Assembly (NCBI GenBank): GCA_030599585.1
Contig: JAUVNS010000001.1
Coordinates: forward strand, 62,001-126,000
Source of the DNA: Promethearchaeota archaeon
Lineage (GTDB): Archaea; Asgardarchaeota; Lokiarchaeia; Sigyniarchaeales; SOKP01
DNA: 64,000 nucleotides
Reading direction: 5' to 3'
Below are positions 1 through 9,614 of the stretch, in pieces. The translations under genes and the position numbers were made by a program. The stretch's first letter is position 1. Each line of letters opens with the position of its first letter. The notes below the pieces were generated by a model. That model saw nothing but the letters and a program-made list of their open reading frames with translations, searched no databases and was not told the DNA's origin.

Positions 1-283
1 CAAGTTATTCAAACCTTAGAATTAAATTATTCTGTCTATAGTTATTTGGCGCGTATAATATATATAGATATAACTACCCCTTTGAATATCCGCAATTATT
101 GATATTATTTTTTCTTACTATTTGCGTTATATTTCTAGTGTCTGTCAAGGTTTATATCGCAAACATTAAAAATAGTGGTGGCGATTAATTATGTGCATAT
201 ATTTCAATGTAGTGAAGAAGTATATATTAGGTATAAGATATATATAATTCATCTGAATGAGACATATTAGGAGTAGAGATTAA

Positions 284-1069
284 ATGATATCGTTTGAAAC
301 AGAGCGCACACCACCATGGTTTTTCCAATATATTGAGAATTATTCTCATATCATGTTAGATTTGCGATTTAAGACAGAAGATGTATCAGCCGAGATGTTA
401 AACTTCTCGCTCGATTTAGAAATTCAAGGATTTGAGGGGTTGATTTTTTATATTTACAAACCATCGTTTAATAGGATAGAATTCGACCTTCTTGACCATA
501 GAAACGAGATGATTCATACTATAAAAGATTTGTATATCAACGTGAAAGATTATTCCTCTTCTGATTCGCTGGATCTCATAGTTATTCCGTTTGGACGTTT
601 TAAAGAAGATCATAAATTTATCCCCGTGATTCGTAGTGGAAATGTCGTTTCAAACTTTCAAATTTTTTCATGGACTCCTTCTCTCCTTTTTAAAAACATA
701 AAGTCTGTAATAAAAATATCTAATAGGTACGAGGAAATAATTCCAATGGAGTATTTCGATCGATATTATTACCAATTTAAAAGTACTTTTAAAGGAAATA
801 AAACAGAATTTTTATTCAGCCTTATTAATCTACTCGTTCGGCTTGAGGACATCCCTGATGTTGAGCCTTTAGTCACAAAAATTAAAATGATAATTTCAAA
901 AACCAACGAGCTTTTGTTTGAATTGATCGAAAGATCGATTCCCTTAGAGATGATAAACCTGCTCAAGGAAATAGAACGATTGAAATTTAACCTCGATAAT
1001 TTATCGAAAGAAGAAATCTATAACTGGTTAGATGATTTATTAACCTCGTACAGTGAAAAGATTAACTAG
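284..1069 (+). CDS. hypothetical protein
   Basis: 261-aa ORF with ATG; antisense ORFs in it are short and low-complexity; no family recognised. Confidence 0.7.
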   Translation: MISFETERTPPWFFQYIENYSHIMLDLRFKTEDVSAEMLNFSLDLEIQGFEGLIFYIYKPSFNRIEFDLLDHRNEMIHTIKDLYINVKDYSSSDSLDLIVIPFGRFKEDHKFIPVIRSGNVVSNFQIFSWTPSLLFKNIKSVIKISNRYEEIIPMEYFDRYYYQFKSTFKGNKTEFLFSLINLLVRLEDIPDVEPLVTKIKMIISKTNELLFELIERSIPLEMINLLKEIERLKFNLDNLSKEEIYNWLDDLLTSYSEKIN

Positions 1070-1118
1070 CGTATATTTTATTAAATGGATTAAAAGAAAA
1101 AACGAGAATTTATTGAAT

Positions 1119-1664
1119 CTATTTCTTAAATCGTTTAATTATGGTCAGGACTAAGACAATTAAGAAGAAGATTGCCCCTACCAATAGTAAACCAAATTTA
1201 ATAAACGCTGTTATCGAAGCAATCGAAGGTACGAAAGATGCGAAGTTAGGAGTATCGTTAAGCATGATAAGAAGGTTGACATTTTCAACTAAGTCGAAAA
1301 TTCCTGCGACTAATGGCGTAAGACTTATGTAAAGGCCGATGTCTACTATTTTACCGCTTAATTTTCGAGTGAATAATAAAATTAATGCAAATAAAGGCAC
1401 TGAGTATCCTATGATATAGAAAAAGTCCCAATACACTCCATTAGCTTGTAAAGCCATTCCAACGCCCCCCCACTCTGTAAAAATAATTAAAATTTGGTCT
1501 TTAGTCCAAGCAAATTCGAAATCAAGGATTCCATAAAAAAAACCTGAATTTGCTAGGGGTTCAAAAACAACCATATTTATAACTAGAAGGATAATGATAC
1601 CTATAGCCGCGATTATTAATAAAATTAAATCGCTTGGTGTTTTTTTTAATTTTTCTAAAATCAT
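1119..1664 (-). CDS. multi-pass membrane protein, unknown function
   Basis: 181-aa ORF with about four hydrophobic segments and a Lys-rich C-terminus. Confidence 0.7.
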   Translation of the reverse strand: MILEKLKKTPSDLILLIIAAIGIIILLVINMVVFEPLANSGFFYGILDFEFAWTKDQILIIFTEWGGVGMALQANGVYWDFFYIIGYSVPLFALILLFTRKLSGKIVDIGLYISLTPLVAGIFDLVENVNLLIMLNDTPNFASFVPSIASITAFIKFGLLLVGAIFFLIVLVLTIIKRFKK

Positions 1665-1848
1665 TCTATTTTTTCACGTTGTTGTGATATTAAATTTAAT
1701 TATTTAATGTATTATTTGCTGTAAGTAATATAAAGAATTCGCGTATGAGTTAAAGAAGAACTAATCGATGTATAATAATAATAATCATTACTTTTTTTTA
1801 GCCTCTAATATTACATAATGTAGTTAAAATCGCTGAATTATATTACTC

Positions 1849-2091
1849 ATGTGTCTCGCAATTCCAGGTAAAATTGTAAGTATTGATGGGCATTCCGCAT
1901 TAGTCGACTTCGATGGAATAGAGCAAAAAATTATCATAGCGCTAGTCTTAAACCCTGAAGTAGGTAAGTACGTTATTGTTCACGCCGGTTACGCAATTGA
2001 ACAAATGGAAGAGAAGGATGCTATGGAGGCGATAGAACAATGGAAAGAAATCGCTGAGGATCAGAATCTCGATTTATCCGATATGTTATGA
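1849..2091 (+). CDS. hypC: hydrogenase maturation factor HypC/HupF
   Basis: N-terminal MCLAIPGKIVSIDG typical of HypC, then DFDGIEQKI and GKYVIVHAGYAIEQM. Confidence 0.93.
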   Translation: MCLAIPGKIVSIDGHSALVDFDGIEQKIIIALVLNPEVGKYVIVHAGYAIEQMEEKDAMEAIEQWKEIAEDQNLDLSDML

Positions 2092-2115
2092 TTACGGATA
2101 TCCAACTAAAAGAAA

Positions 2116-2301
2116 CTACTTCTTCTTCTTATCTATGGTTGACATTACCAAATATTTTGCGTTTGAAAATATCGCAGCACCAATAAAAAGTAAACTTATC
2201 ACATCAAGGATTATATTCGCATTACCAAACATCTCAAAGATAAACGCAGTTATCAAGCAAAACATTCCTAATACTAGTAGATTCTCTTTTTTCTTAACCA
2301 T
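2116..2301 (-). CDS. small membrane protein
   Basis: 61-aa ORF with two hydrophobic segments and Lys-rich tail. Confidence 0.45.
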   Translation of the reverse strand: MVKKKENLLVLGMFCLITAFIFEMFGNANIILDVISLLFIGAAIFSNAKYLVMSTIDKKKK

Positions 2302-2449
2302 CTATCTCATCCCTCCTTTTATTAATTTTAATAATTTTTGGATTGCTCCAATCACGAAAGTTAAATTTGCTTATTTATTGATTCCATATATAGACTATAT
2401 ATTTTAAATAATTGGGAGAAACAAGGGATGTAGAGAAACTTTACTCCGA

Positions 2450-3253
2450 TTACAAATCAAATAGCTCTAATTTTAGTTTCTTTAATTTATCGTAAAGTCT
2501 TTTAATAGATTGGATCGCTTCTGATTGATCATTATGATCTAAAGGGGAGGTACCTTCTAAATCGGCTTTTCCAATTTCAAGATCAAAAGGGATGGAATGA
2601 TAGAGCGGGATTTCCCAGGTTTTAATTCTCTCGTTAATTGCAGATAATTGAGTATCGTCAAAAATTTTATTGGCAATAAGAAAAATGTTAACAACTCCTA
2701 ACTTTTTTGAGAGATCGATTATTTTATTACATAAGTCCAATGATTTTTGAGAGGGTTCAGTAACTACGAGCATCACATCGATTCCTTTAGCAGTTCCGCG
2801 ACCTAAATGCTCCAGTCCCGCTTCAAAATCTACAATTATTACTTCATTTCTTTTTACAAGTAAATTAAATAGCAAGGTTCTAATGAGCGCGTTTTCGGGG
2901 CATAAACATCCAGATGCGGGTTCTTCTATACCCCCTAAAACTAGAAGCTGTAAGTTATCTGGACCAGTAACTTTGAATCTATCTGGAATATCCGAGACTT
3001 TGGGATTAATGTTATAAACGCCGGCACCAGCTCCCTTTACAGATGTCCGCTCTTCAATCATAGCTGTCATCTCAGAAATCGGGACAATTTTTGATTTCAC
3101 ATCGTCTTCAATCCCCAGAGTATAACTTAGATTCATTGCCGAGTCGTTGTCAATCGCTAAAACATTAAATCCGTCTTTAGCAAATAGTCGAGCAATTGTT
3201 CCAGCTACAAGCGTTTTACCTACGCCTCCTTTTCCCGAAATCGCAATTTTCAT
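2450..3253 (-). CDS. CooC-like nickel-insertion/maturation P-loop ATPase
   Basis: MKIAISGKGGVGKTLVAG deviant Walker A; IIVDFEAGLEHLGRGTAKGID and VVTEPSQKSL as in CooC/MinD-family CODH accessory ATPases. Confidence 0.88.
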   Translation of the reverse strand: MKIAISGKGGVGKTLVAGTIARLFAKDGFNVLAIDNDSAMNLSYTLGIEDDVKSKIVPISEMTAMIEERTSVKGAGAGVYNINPKVSDIPDRFKVTGPDNLQLLVLGGIEEPASGCLCPENALIRTLLFNLLVKRNEVIIVDFEAGLEHLGRGTAKGIDVMLVVTEPSQKSLDLCNKIIDLSKKLGVVNIFLIANKIFDDTQLSAINERIKTWEIPLYHSIPFDLEIGKADLEGTSPLDHNDQSEAIQSIKRLYDKLKKLKLELFDL

Positions 3254-3423
3254 AAGAGATCCCTATTGAATTATAATATAAACTATATTTATTATGTTGT
3301 ATTAGATTTAAAAGCTTGAGATTTGATTCTGTAAATGACTCATAAGAATAGTTTAACATTAATAAGAAATTTTACAAATAATTAATATATTATTAGCACG
3401 GAATGTCAAAGGCGTTATTGAAG

Positions 3424-3684
3424 CTAACAGCTCTTACCCATCGATTGCATTCTTTTTGAGACTTTCATCATCTCATTAAAAATATCTGAGTTCTTTTTCG
3501 GATCTTTACACATAATTAACTTATCGTTCAGAATTTTAATTTTCATGGTTAACTCTGTGAATTCTTTAGGAGGATTTATTTGATAATGGTAAAGTAATGT
3601 TCCATTATCATCGCACTCAATAAATACCCATTGTTGATCTTTTTGAGACCAGTTCCATCTATTCTGAGTTAATTTTCGTATCAT
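3424..3684 (-). CDS. hypothetical protein
   Basis: 86-aa ORF, plausible composition. Confidence 0.5.
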   Translation of the reverse strand: MIRKLTQNRWNWSQKDQQWVFIECDDNGTLLYHYQINPPKEFTELTMKIKILNDKLIMCKDPKKNSDIFNEMMKVSKRMQSMGKSC

Positions 3685-3826
3685 ATTGAATAAACTTTCA
3701 GGAATTGATTAATAAATGCAGAGAAATGAAGATTCAAATGCTTAAACCTGTTTATTATTTAATGTTTTATGCGAACTGCTATTTATTTTTTTTAGAAAAA
3801 ACATATTAACGAGAAAATATAATATT

Positions 3827-5290
3827 TTAGGATTGCTTTAAATCTGAAAGCATGCTTAGTGCAGCTTCGCGAACATCAGTATCTTTATCTTCTAGCATTT
3901 TTTTTAATAACGGAGTTATATCATCTTTTTTAAAGTATCGAAATGCCTTAATAAGATAGAGTTTAACTATCCAATCATCGTCATTAACAATATCTTTTAA
4001 CACTTCAAATATGCGATCTCCTTTAATAACACTTAATATTTTTATAGCGTATGTCCTTACATCTCTGATATGGCTATTTAGGTCGTCGATCAATTGATTT
4101 ACGATGGTTAATTTATCACCTTCGCTTAAAAATCGATACATTCTAAAGAAAAGATTGGGAGGTAAGTATTCGTACACAACACTTTTAGGAGTACTTTCGA
4201 CCTCTATGGTTTTACCGTTATCATCTTTTTGTACTTTTAAGTCGACAATAATATCACTGAGTTGTTTGTTAGCATTCTCAAACTTCTGCGATTTAAGAAT
4301 TAGTTTATTTAACATTTCTTCTTTTTCTATAACTTTTTCCCGTAAATCATCGATTTTTTGAGTTCTAAAATTTATTTCTTCTCCTAATTTCTTTTCCATA
4401 TCGCTGTTTCTTTGTTTTAAATTTTCTATTATGGAAATATTAGTGTTAACGAGGTTATTCAAATCGTTATTCTCAATCTCTAAGTCAAATAGGATTTTAT
4501 TTAATTCTTCGAGCTCATTGTTATCTCCTTCAGCTTTAGGTAATTCAACTTGAAGTTTTACTGTTTCTTCTAATTTTTGTTGTATATAATTTACCTTTGC
4601 ATGATACTGATCGTTATCGTAAGTTAATTGGTCTAATATTTTATTTGTTTCACCTAACTCGCGTGAGAATTGATTTTTTAATGTTTCGTTCTCTTGATTT
4701 TGTTGTTTAAGATTTTCTAGCTCTTGTTGGAAATTTGCAATTTGCACGCGACTAATCCCGTTCTCTTCAGTTAATTGGATAATCAATTTTTTAGCATCTA
4801 GTAAATCAGAGCCCTCTTCGTCTGGATCTTCTTTAAGATTGACTGACTCTTTCTGGAGATTTGCCAAGCTGATATTAAGCTCTTCAACTTTTAATCGAAA
4901 ATTTTCGTTTTCTTCTGTTAATTGAACAATTTCTTTATTCGCATAGATTAGTTCTTCGTTTTCTCCTTCATATTTTTGAACATTTTCTAATTCCACAGTA
5001 ATTTCTGAAATCGTTTGTTGGAGAATTTCAACATCTTTATCCTTTTTTATAATATCTTGCCGTTGTTGCGTTACCAATTCTTTTAGCACAGAAATGTCTT
5101 CAGGAATATTACCGTTTGGAAAATTGGAAAGCTTTGACTCTTGGTTTTGAATTATTCTTATCTGTTCATCGATAGTAAAGTTTAAACGTTGGACCTCTTC
5201 TTTAAGCTCTCTATTCATTGTTTCTAAGTCAGCTTGAGCTTGATTAGCCGAATCAACCGAATCTATTAAATCTTTTAGTTCTTTACTCAT
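3827..5290 (-). CDS. long coiled-coil protein with C-terminal HEAT-like repeats
   Basis: About 370 aa of E/L/N/Q-rich heptads, then HEAT-like helices (IRDVRTYAIKILSVIKGDRIFEVLKDIVNDDDWIVKLYLIKAF..., DTDVREAALSMLSDL). Confidence 0.85.
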   Translation of the reverse strand: MSKELKDLIDSVDSANQAQADLETMNRELKEEVQRLNFTIDEQIRIIQNQESKLSNFPNGNIPEDISVLKELVTQQRQDIIKKDKDVEILQQTISEITVELENVQKYEGENEELIYANKEIVQLTEENENFRLKVEELNISLANLQKESVNLKEDPDEEGSDLLDAKKLIIQLTEENGISRVQIANFQQELENLKQQNQENETLKNQFSRELGETNKILDQLTYDNDQYHAKVNYIQQKLEETVKLQVELPKAEGDNNELEELNKILFDLEIENNDLNNLVNTNISIIENLKQRNSDMEKKLGEEINFRTQKIDDLREKVIEKEEMLNKLILKSQKFENANKQLSDIIVDLKVQKDDNGKTIEVESTPKSVVYEYLPPNLFFRMYRFLSEGDKLTIVNQLIDDLNSHIRDVRTYAIKILSVIKGDRIFEVLKDIVNDDDWIVKLYLIKAFRYFKKDDITPLLKKMLEDKDTDVREAALSMLSDLKQS

Positions 5291-5400
5291 TTTAAACGCA
5301 AATTAATGTTCTAATTTGAATTATTAATAAAGGCATAGGCTAATAAATCTTTCTGATCGTAAATTTTAAAAAACATTTTTTCATAAAGGAAGTTTGCTAA

Positions 5401-5544
5401 ATGGGTGAAGGAAAATTAGGTAATGTATATAAAGATAAAAAAGAAGAAGAGAATTATGATTACGAAGATAACGAAGAAGACGATGACGATGACGAAGATG
5501 ATGATGACTACAATGATGGGGGATGGGATGAAGAAGATGAGTAA
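5401..5544 (+). CDS. small highly acidic protein (47 aa)
   Basis: ATG..TAA translation MGEGKLGNVYKDKKEEENYDYEDNEEDDDDDEDDDDYNDGGWDEEDE; 26 of 47 residues D/E; absent from the supplied track, which gives a different-frame ORF (5423-5617). Confidence 0.65.
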   Translation: MGEGKLGNVYKDKKEEENYDYEDNEEDDDDDEDDDDYNDGGWDEEDE

Positions 5545-5619
5545 AATGTGTGTTAGTGAAAAAATCGAAAAAGAAGTAAGAAAAAAAAAAGTTTGTCCGT
5601 TGAATTTTACTTCTTAAAA

Positions 5620-6096
5620 TTATACAATCTCAATTGCCGTTATTTTATCTCCTTGTGCAATCTTGTCAACTACACTTTGATCCGCAGAACTTACTACTTC
5701 TCCAAAAATCGTGTGCTTGTTGTTTAAGTGAGGAGTAGGGACGTGCGTTATGAAAAATTGCGAACCATTCGTGCCAGGTCCAGCATTTGCCATGGCCAAT
5801 ATACCTGCTTTAATAAAGACTTTTCCTGATTTAAATTCGTCTGCGTAAGGATATGATACGTCTTTTCCTTGAAAGGGGAAAGATTTTACTCCAACTGCGC
5901 CCGGACCACCCGTACCATTTCCAAGAGGATCGCCCCCTTGAATCATAAAGTTAGGAATTACTCGATGAAATTTTATTCCGTTATAGAACCCTTTATTTAC
6001 TAAAAACAAGAAACTTGAAACAGTGAGTGGAGCTTCCTCGTCGAATAAGGTAATATTAATATCTCCTTTAGTTGTAATCATTTTTACTATTGTCAT
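5620..6096 (-). CDS. cyclophilin-type peptidyl-prolyl cis-trans isomerase
   Basis: [33 protein letters not shown] ... [35 protein letters not shown]. Confidence 0.96.
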   Translation of the reverse strand: MTIVKMITTKGDINITLFDEEAPLTVSSFLFLVNKGFYNGIKFHRVIPNFMIQGGDPLGNGTGGPGAVGVKSFPFQGKDVSYPYADEFKSGKVFIKAGILAMANAGPGTNGSQFFITHVPTPHLNNKHTIFGEVVSSADQSVVDKIAQGDKITAIEIV

Positions 6097-6261
6097 AATA
6101 CCTATAAAAAAGCATTTTTAAAAAATTGTTATAAAAAATTTCTTGGTAATAAACCCTAAAATAGAATTAATTTTTTTATGAAAAAAATATAAAAATTTTT
6201 AACTTACTAGAGATAAAACAGTTTTAGAATACAGTAAAAGTTCCAAATCACCCCAATTACT

Positions 6262-8430
6262 ATGGTAGAAAATAACGATATTTCTTATTTCTTTGATCCT
6301 AAAAGCATTGCAATCATAGGAGCAAGCTCAAAACCAGGAAAAGTAGGATATAATGTATTGAAAAATATCGTTGAATCAAAGTATAAGGGTAAACTATTTC
6401 CTATCAACCCTAAAGCAGAAGAGATACTTGGATTCACATCATACAAAAGCGTCTTAGATGTTCCAGAAGAAATCGACATAGCCATAATCGTTATTCCCGG
6501 TAAGCTTGTTAATCCTATAGCAGAAGAGTGCGGAAAGAAAAATATAAAGGGGTTGGTTATCATTACTGCAGGCTTCAAAGAAATTGGAGGAGCCGGAATT
6601 ATTCTAGAACAAGAATTAGTCAAAATTGCTAAGAAATATGATATGAGAGTTATTGGGCCTAATTGTTTAGGTCTAATTGGCGTAAACTATAATGGTTCCT
6701 TCGCTGCCAATACTCCTAAAAAGGGGGAAATAGCTATGATTTCTCAATCAGGAGCCATGCTAACGGGAATGATGGATTATTCCATGGACCAAGCATTCGG
6801 ATTCTCTTGTAATATAAGCTTGGGAAATAAAGCCGACATGGACGAGGTTGATTTTATTGAATACTTGGCTAACGACCCAAACACTAAAGTAATCTTGTGC
6901 TATTTAGAAAGCATTGAAGATGGAAAAAAATTCCTTCGAGTTGTTTCGAAAGTTGCTCGCAAAAAACCTATTATTATTTTAAAATCTGGAGTTAGTCCTG
7001 CAGGTGCTCGAGCGGCTTCAAGCCATACTGGAGCTTTGGCAGGATCCGATATAGCTTACGATTTAGCTTTCGAAAAATGTGGAGTTTTAAGGGCAAATTC
7101 AATTGCGGAGCTTTTTGATTACGGTGAACTCTTTTTATATCAACCTATACCAAAAAAGAACTCTTTTGCTATTGTCACTAACGCAGGCGGACCCGGAATT
7201 GTAGCAACAGATGCATTTGAAAGAGAAGGTCTAAAATTTGCTCAATTTTCTGAACCAGTTTTGCACTTGTTAAGAGAAAATTTACCAGCTGAGGCGGCAA
7301 TATTTAATCCTATAGATATAATCGGAGATGCAACTCCTAAACGTTATGAATTTACGATTAAAACGATTTTTGGATTAAATCACGAAACAGTCCAAGGTTC
7401 TATCGAAGAAGAAGATATTACAACCTATGGCGCTCTAATTATAATGAGCCCCCAAGCTCAAACGAAACCAGCTGATGTTGCTAAATTAATTTATGATATA
7501 GCATCAAAACATCTATCTGATAAACCGATTGTATGTGCACTCATAGGTGGAGTCTCTATGGCAGAAGCTACAAAATATTTAAAACAGCACCGAATTCCCT
7601 GTTATCGATTTCCTGGAAGAGCTGCTCAATCTCTTAAAGGTATGGTAGAATATAGTGGCTTTATAAATAGAAAAAAGATAGAAGATTTAGAAGTAACAAA
7701 ATTTAAGGTAGAGCAAGAGAAAGTAGCAGAAATATTCAAGGAAGTCAGAGCCGATGGAAGAACAGTTCTCTTAAGCCACGAAACGAGTGAAATTTTCGAT
7801 AAATACGGAATTGTTTCACCAAAATCAAGATTAGCAAAAACACCAGCACAAGCGAGAAAATTACAGCGTGAAATAGGAAAATCAGTTTTAAAAATTGTCA
7901 GTCCCAATATTATCCATAAAACCGATGTAGGGGGAATATTCTTAAATATTGAAACCGAACAAGAAGCTTTTGAAGCTTATGTGCAAATCATTGAAAATGC
8001 TAAAAAATTTGGACCCCAAAACGCCCGCATTTATGGTGTCGAGGTCCAAGAAATGATCGATATTAAAAAAGAACTCAAAGTGAATGAAATTATTATCGGA
8101 ATGTCTGAAGATCCACAATTTGGACCTCTACTGATGTTTGGAACAGGTGGAATTTATGCTAATTTCATGAAAGACGTAAATTTTGCGTTGGCATGCAAGT
8201 TTACTAAGGAAGGAGCTAAAAAGTTAATCGAAAATACCAGAATCTATAGTTTACTTCAAGGAGTTAGAGGTGAACCCTCTTCTGATATTAATGCTATTAT
8301 AGAAGTTTTGTTAAGACTATCCCAACTTGTAAACGAATTCCCGGAGATTGTGGAATTAGATATCAATCCTCTACTTTCATTTGTTAAAGGGTATAGTGCG
8401 GTTGACATTAAAATTACGATATCGCGTTAA
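6262..8430 (+). CDS. acetate--CoA ligase (ADP-forming), fused alpha-beta subunits
   Basis: N-terminal CoA-binding IAIIGASSKPGKVGYN; SQSGAM; SSHTGALAGSD; C-terminal ATP-grasp VLKIVSPNIIHKTDVGGI. Confidence 0.94.
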   Translation: MVENNDISYFFDPKSIAIIGASSKPGKVGYNVLKNIVESKYKGKLFPINPKAEEILGFTSYKSVLDVPEEIDIAIIVIPGKLVNPIAEECGKKNIKGLVIITAGFKEIGGAGIILEQELVKIAKKYDMRVIGPNCLGLIGVNYNGSFAANTPKKGEIAMISQSGAMLTGMMDYSMDQAFGFSCNISLGNKADMDEVDFIEYLANDPNTKVILCYLESIEDGKKFLRVVSKVARKKPIIILKSGVSPAGARAASSHTGALAGSDIAYDLAFEKCGVLRANSIAELFDYGELFLYQPIPKKNSFAIVTNAGGPGIVATDAFEREGLKFAQFSEPVLHLLRENLPAEAAIFNPIDIIGDATPKRYEFTIKTIFGLNHETVQGSIEEEDITTYGALIIMSPQAQTKPADVAKLIYDIASKHLSDKPIVCALIGGVSMAEATKYLKQHRIPCYRFPGRAAQSLKGMVEYSGFINRKKIEDLEVTKFKVEQEKVAEIFKEVRADGRTVLLSHETSEIFDKYGIVSPKSRLAKTPAQARKLQREIGKSVLKIVSPNIIHKTDVGGIFLNIETEQEAFEAYVQIIENAKKFGPQNARIYGVEVQEMIDIKKELKVNEIIIGMSEDPQFGPLLMFGTGGIYANFMKDVNFALACKFTKEGAKKLIENTRIYSLLQGVRGEPSSDINAIIEVLLRLSQLVNEFPEIVELDINPLLSFVKGYSAVDIKITISR

Positions 8431-8473
8431 ATTAATTATAAAATAATAATAATAATAAAAAAATTAAAAAGAA

Positions 8474-9547
8474 GTGAGTAAAGTGGTAAAAGCATTCTAT
8501 TTGTGTAGTTTAGCACAAAGAGCTGGAAAGAGTTTTCTTTCCATTGGTTTTATTCAAAAATTACAAAAAGAAGGGAAACGTTTTGCGTACTTTAAACCGA
8601 TCGGGTGCCCACATGGAGCGTATAGTTCTAAGGCAGACAAAGATATTGAGTTCATTTTACAAAATGTCTATAAGGATCGAAGCCCTTATGATTTAGTTTG
8701 TCCAGTTTCTATTCCCGATTCATATTATATCGATTTAATTGATTCTAGTAAAAAATCAGAGTATATCCAAAAGATCAAGACGGCATACGACAAAATCGTT
8801 AAGGATGTTGATTACGTAATTATAGAAGGAGCACCTTCAATTCGGAAATTTGTGAGAGTGGGAATCGATGATGTTAGTATCGCAAAAGCTTTAGGCATCA
8901 ATGACTTAATCTATGTCTCTCCCGAATCTTCAGATGATTGCATTGATAATATATTTTTTACGAAAAATTACTTTGAATTCAGGAACGTTAGGATATCTGG
9001 GGTTATTTTTAATAAAATAGACCTAGAATACATAGCAAGAATCAAAGAGCTTCAAAAAGACCATATTGTTAAGTATAATTTACCAGTATTAGGTATAATA
9101 GAAAGGAGCATTGCATTATTTTCTCCCCGTGTGAACGAAGTGATGGAGGCAATAGGTGGAGAATTTATTAACGAAATGGCGTCAGCAGGCTTGAATAATA
9201 CTGTTGAAACTTTTATCATCGGAGCTATGAATGCTCAAGCTGCTCTTAAATATTTAAGACAAGTTAAAAAAGCGGCTGTAATTACAGGTGGAGATCGCGC
9301 AGATCTTGCGTTAGCAGCGCTATATGAAGATGTATCCGTGCTTATTTTAACTGGTTTTATACAACCCGATGCGAAAGTGATTACAGTAGCCAATGAGAAA
9401 AATATTCCGATAATTCTTAGCCCTTCTGATACGTATACGACAATGAGAAATCTCGAGAGAATAAAACCGGGAATTCAAGAGGATGAAATTCAAACAGTTT
9501 TAGATTTAATGGAAAACGAAATCGACTGGGATTTTTTGTTACAATAA
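8474..9547 (+). CDS. phosphotransacetylase N-terminal-domain-like protein (BioD-like + DRTGG domain)
   Basis: GTG start; P-loop-like SLAQRAGKSFLSIGFIQKL; C-terminal AVITGGDRADLALAAL...ILTGFIQPD DRTGG-type sequence. Confidence 0.82.
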   Translation: MSKVVKAFYLCSLAQRAGKSFLSIGFIQKLQKEGKRFAYFKPIGCPHGAYSSKADKDIEFILQNVYKDRSPYDLVCPVSIPDSYYIDLIDSSKKSEYIQKIKTAYDKIVKDVDYVIIEGAPSIRKFVRVGIDDVSIAKALGINDLIYVSPESSDDCIDNIFFTKNYFEFRNVRISGVIFNKIDLEYIARIKELQKDHIVKYNLPVLGIIERSIALFSPRVNEVMEAIGGEFINEMASAGLNNTVETFIIGAMNAQAALKYLRQVKKAAVITGGDRADLALAALYEDVSVLILTGFIQPDAKVITVANEKNIPIILSPSDTYTTMRNLERIKPGIQEDEIQTVLDLMENEIDWDFLLQ

Positions 9548-9614
9548 AAAACATAACTTTTTTGAAGCTCTTTGAAGCGTGCTCAAAATCAATAAAAATA
9601 AAAAAAAGGAAATC

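Noticed and set aside
5423-5617. Track ORF of 64 aa (+)
   Set aside because: Lys/Met/Thr-rich frame-shift shadow of the acidic 47-aa ORF 5401..5544.
6285-6623. 112-aa antisense ORF (-)
   Set aside because: Entirely inside the ADP-forming acetyl-CoA synthetase CDS, no recognisable features.
8442-8465. ATA/AAT simple repeat between 8430 and 8474
   Set aside because: Short low-complexity stretch expected in AT-rich intergenic DNA.
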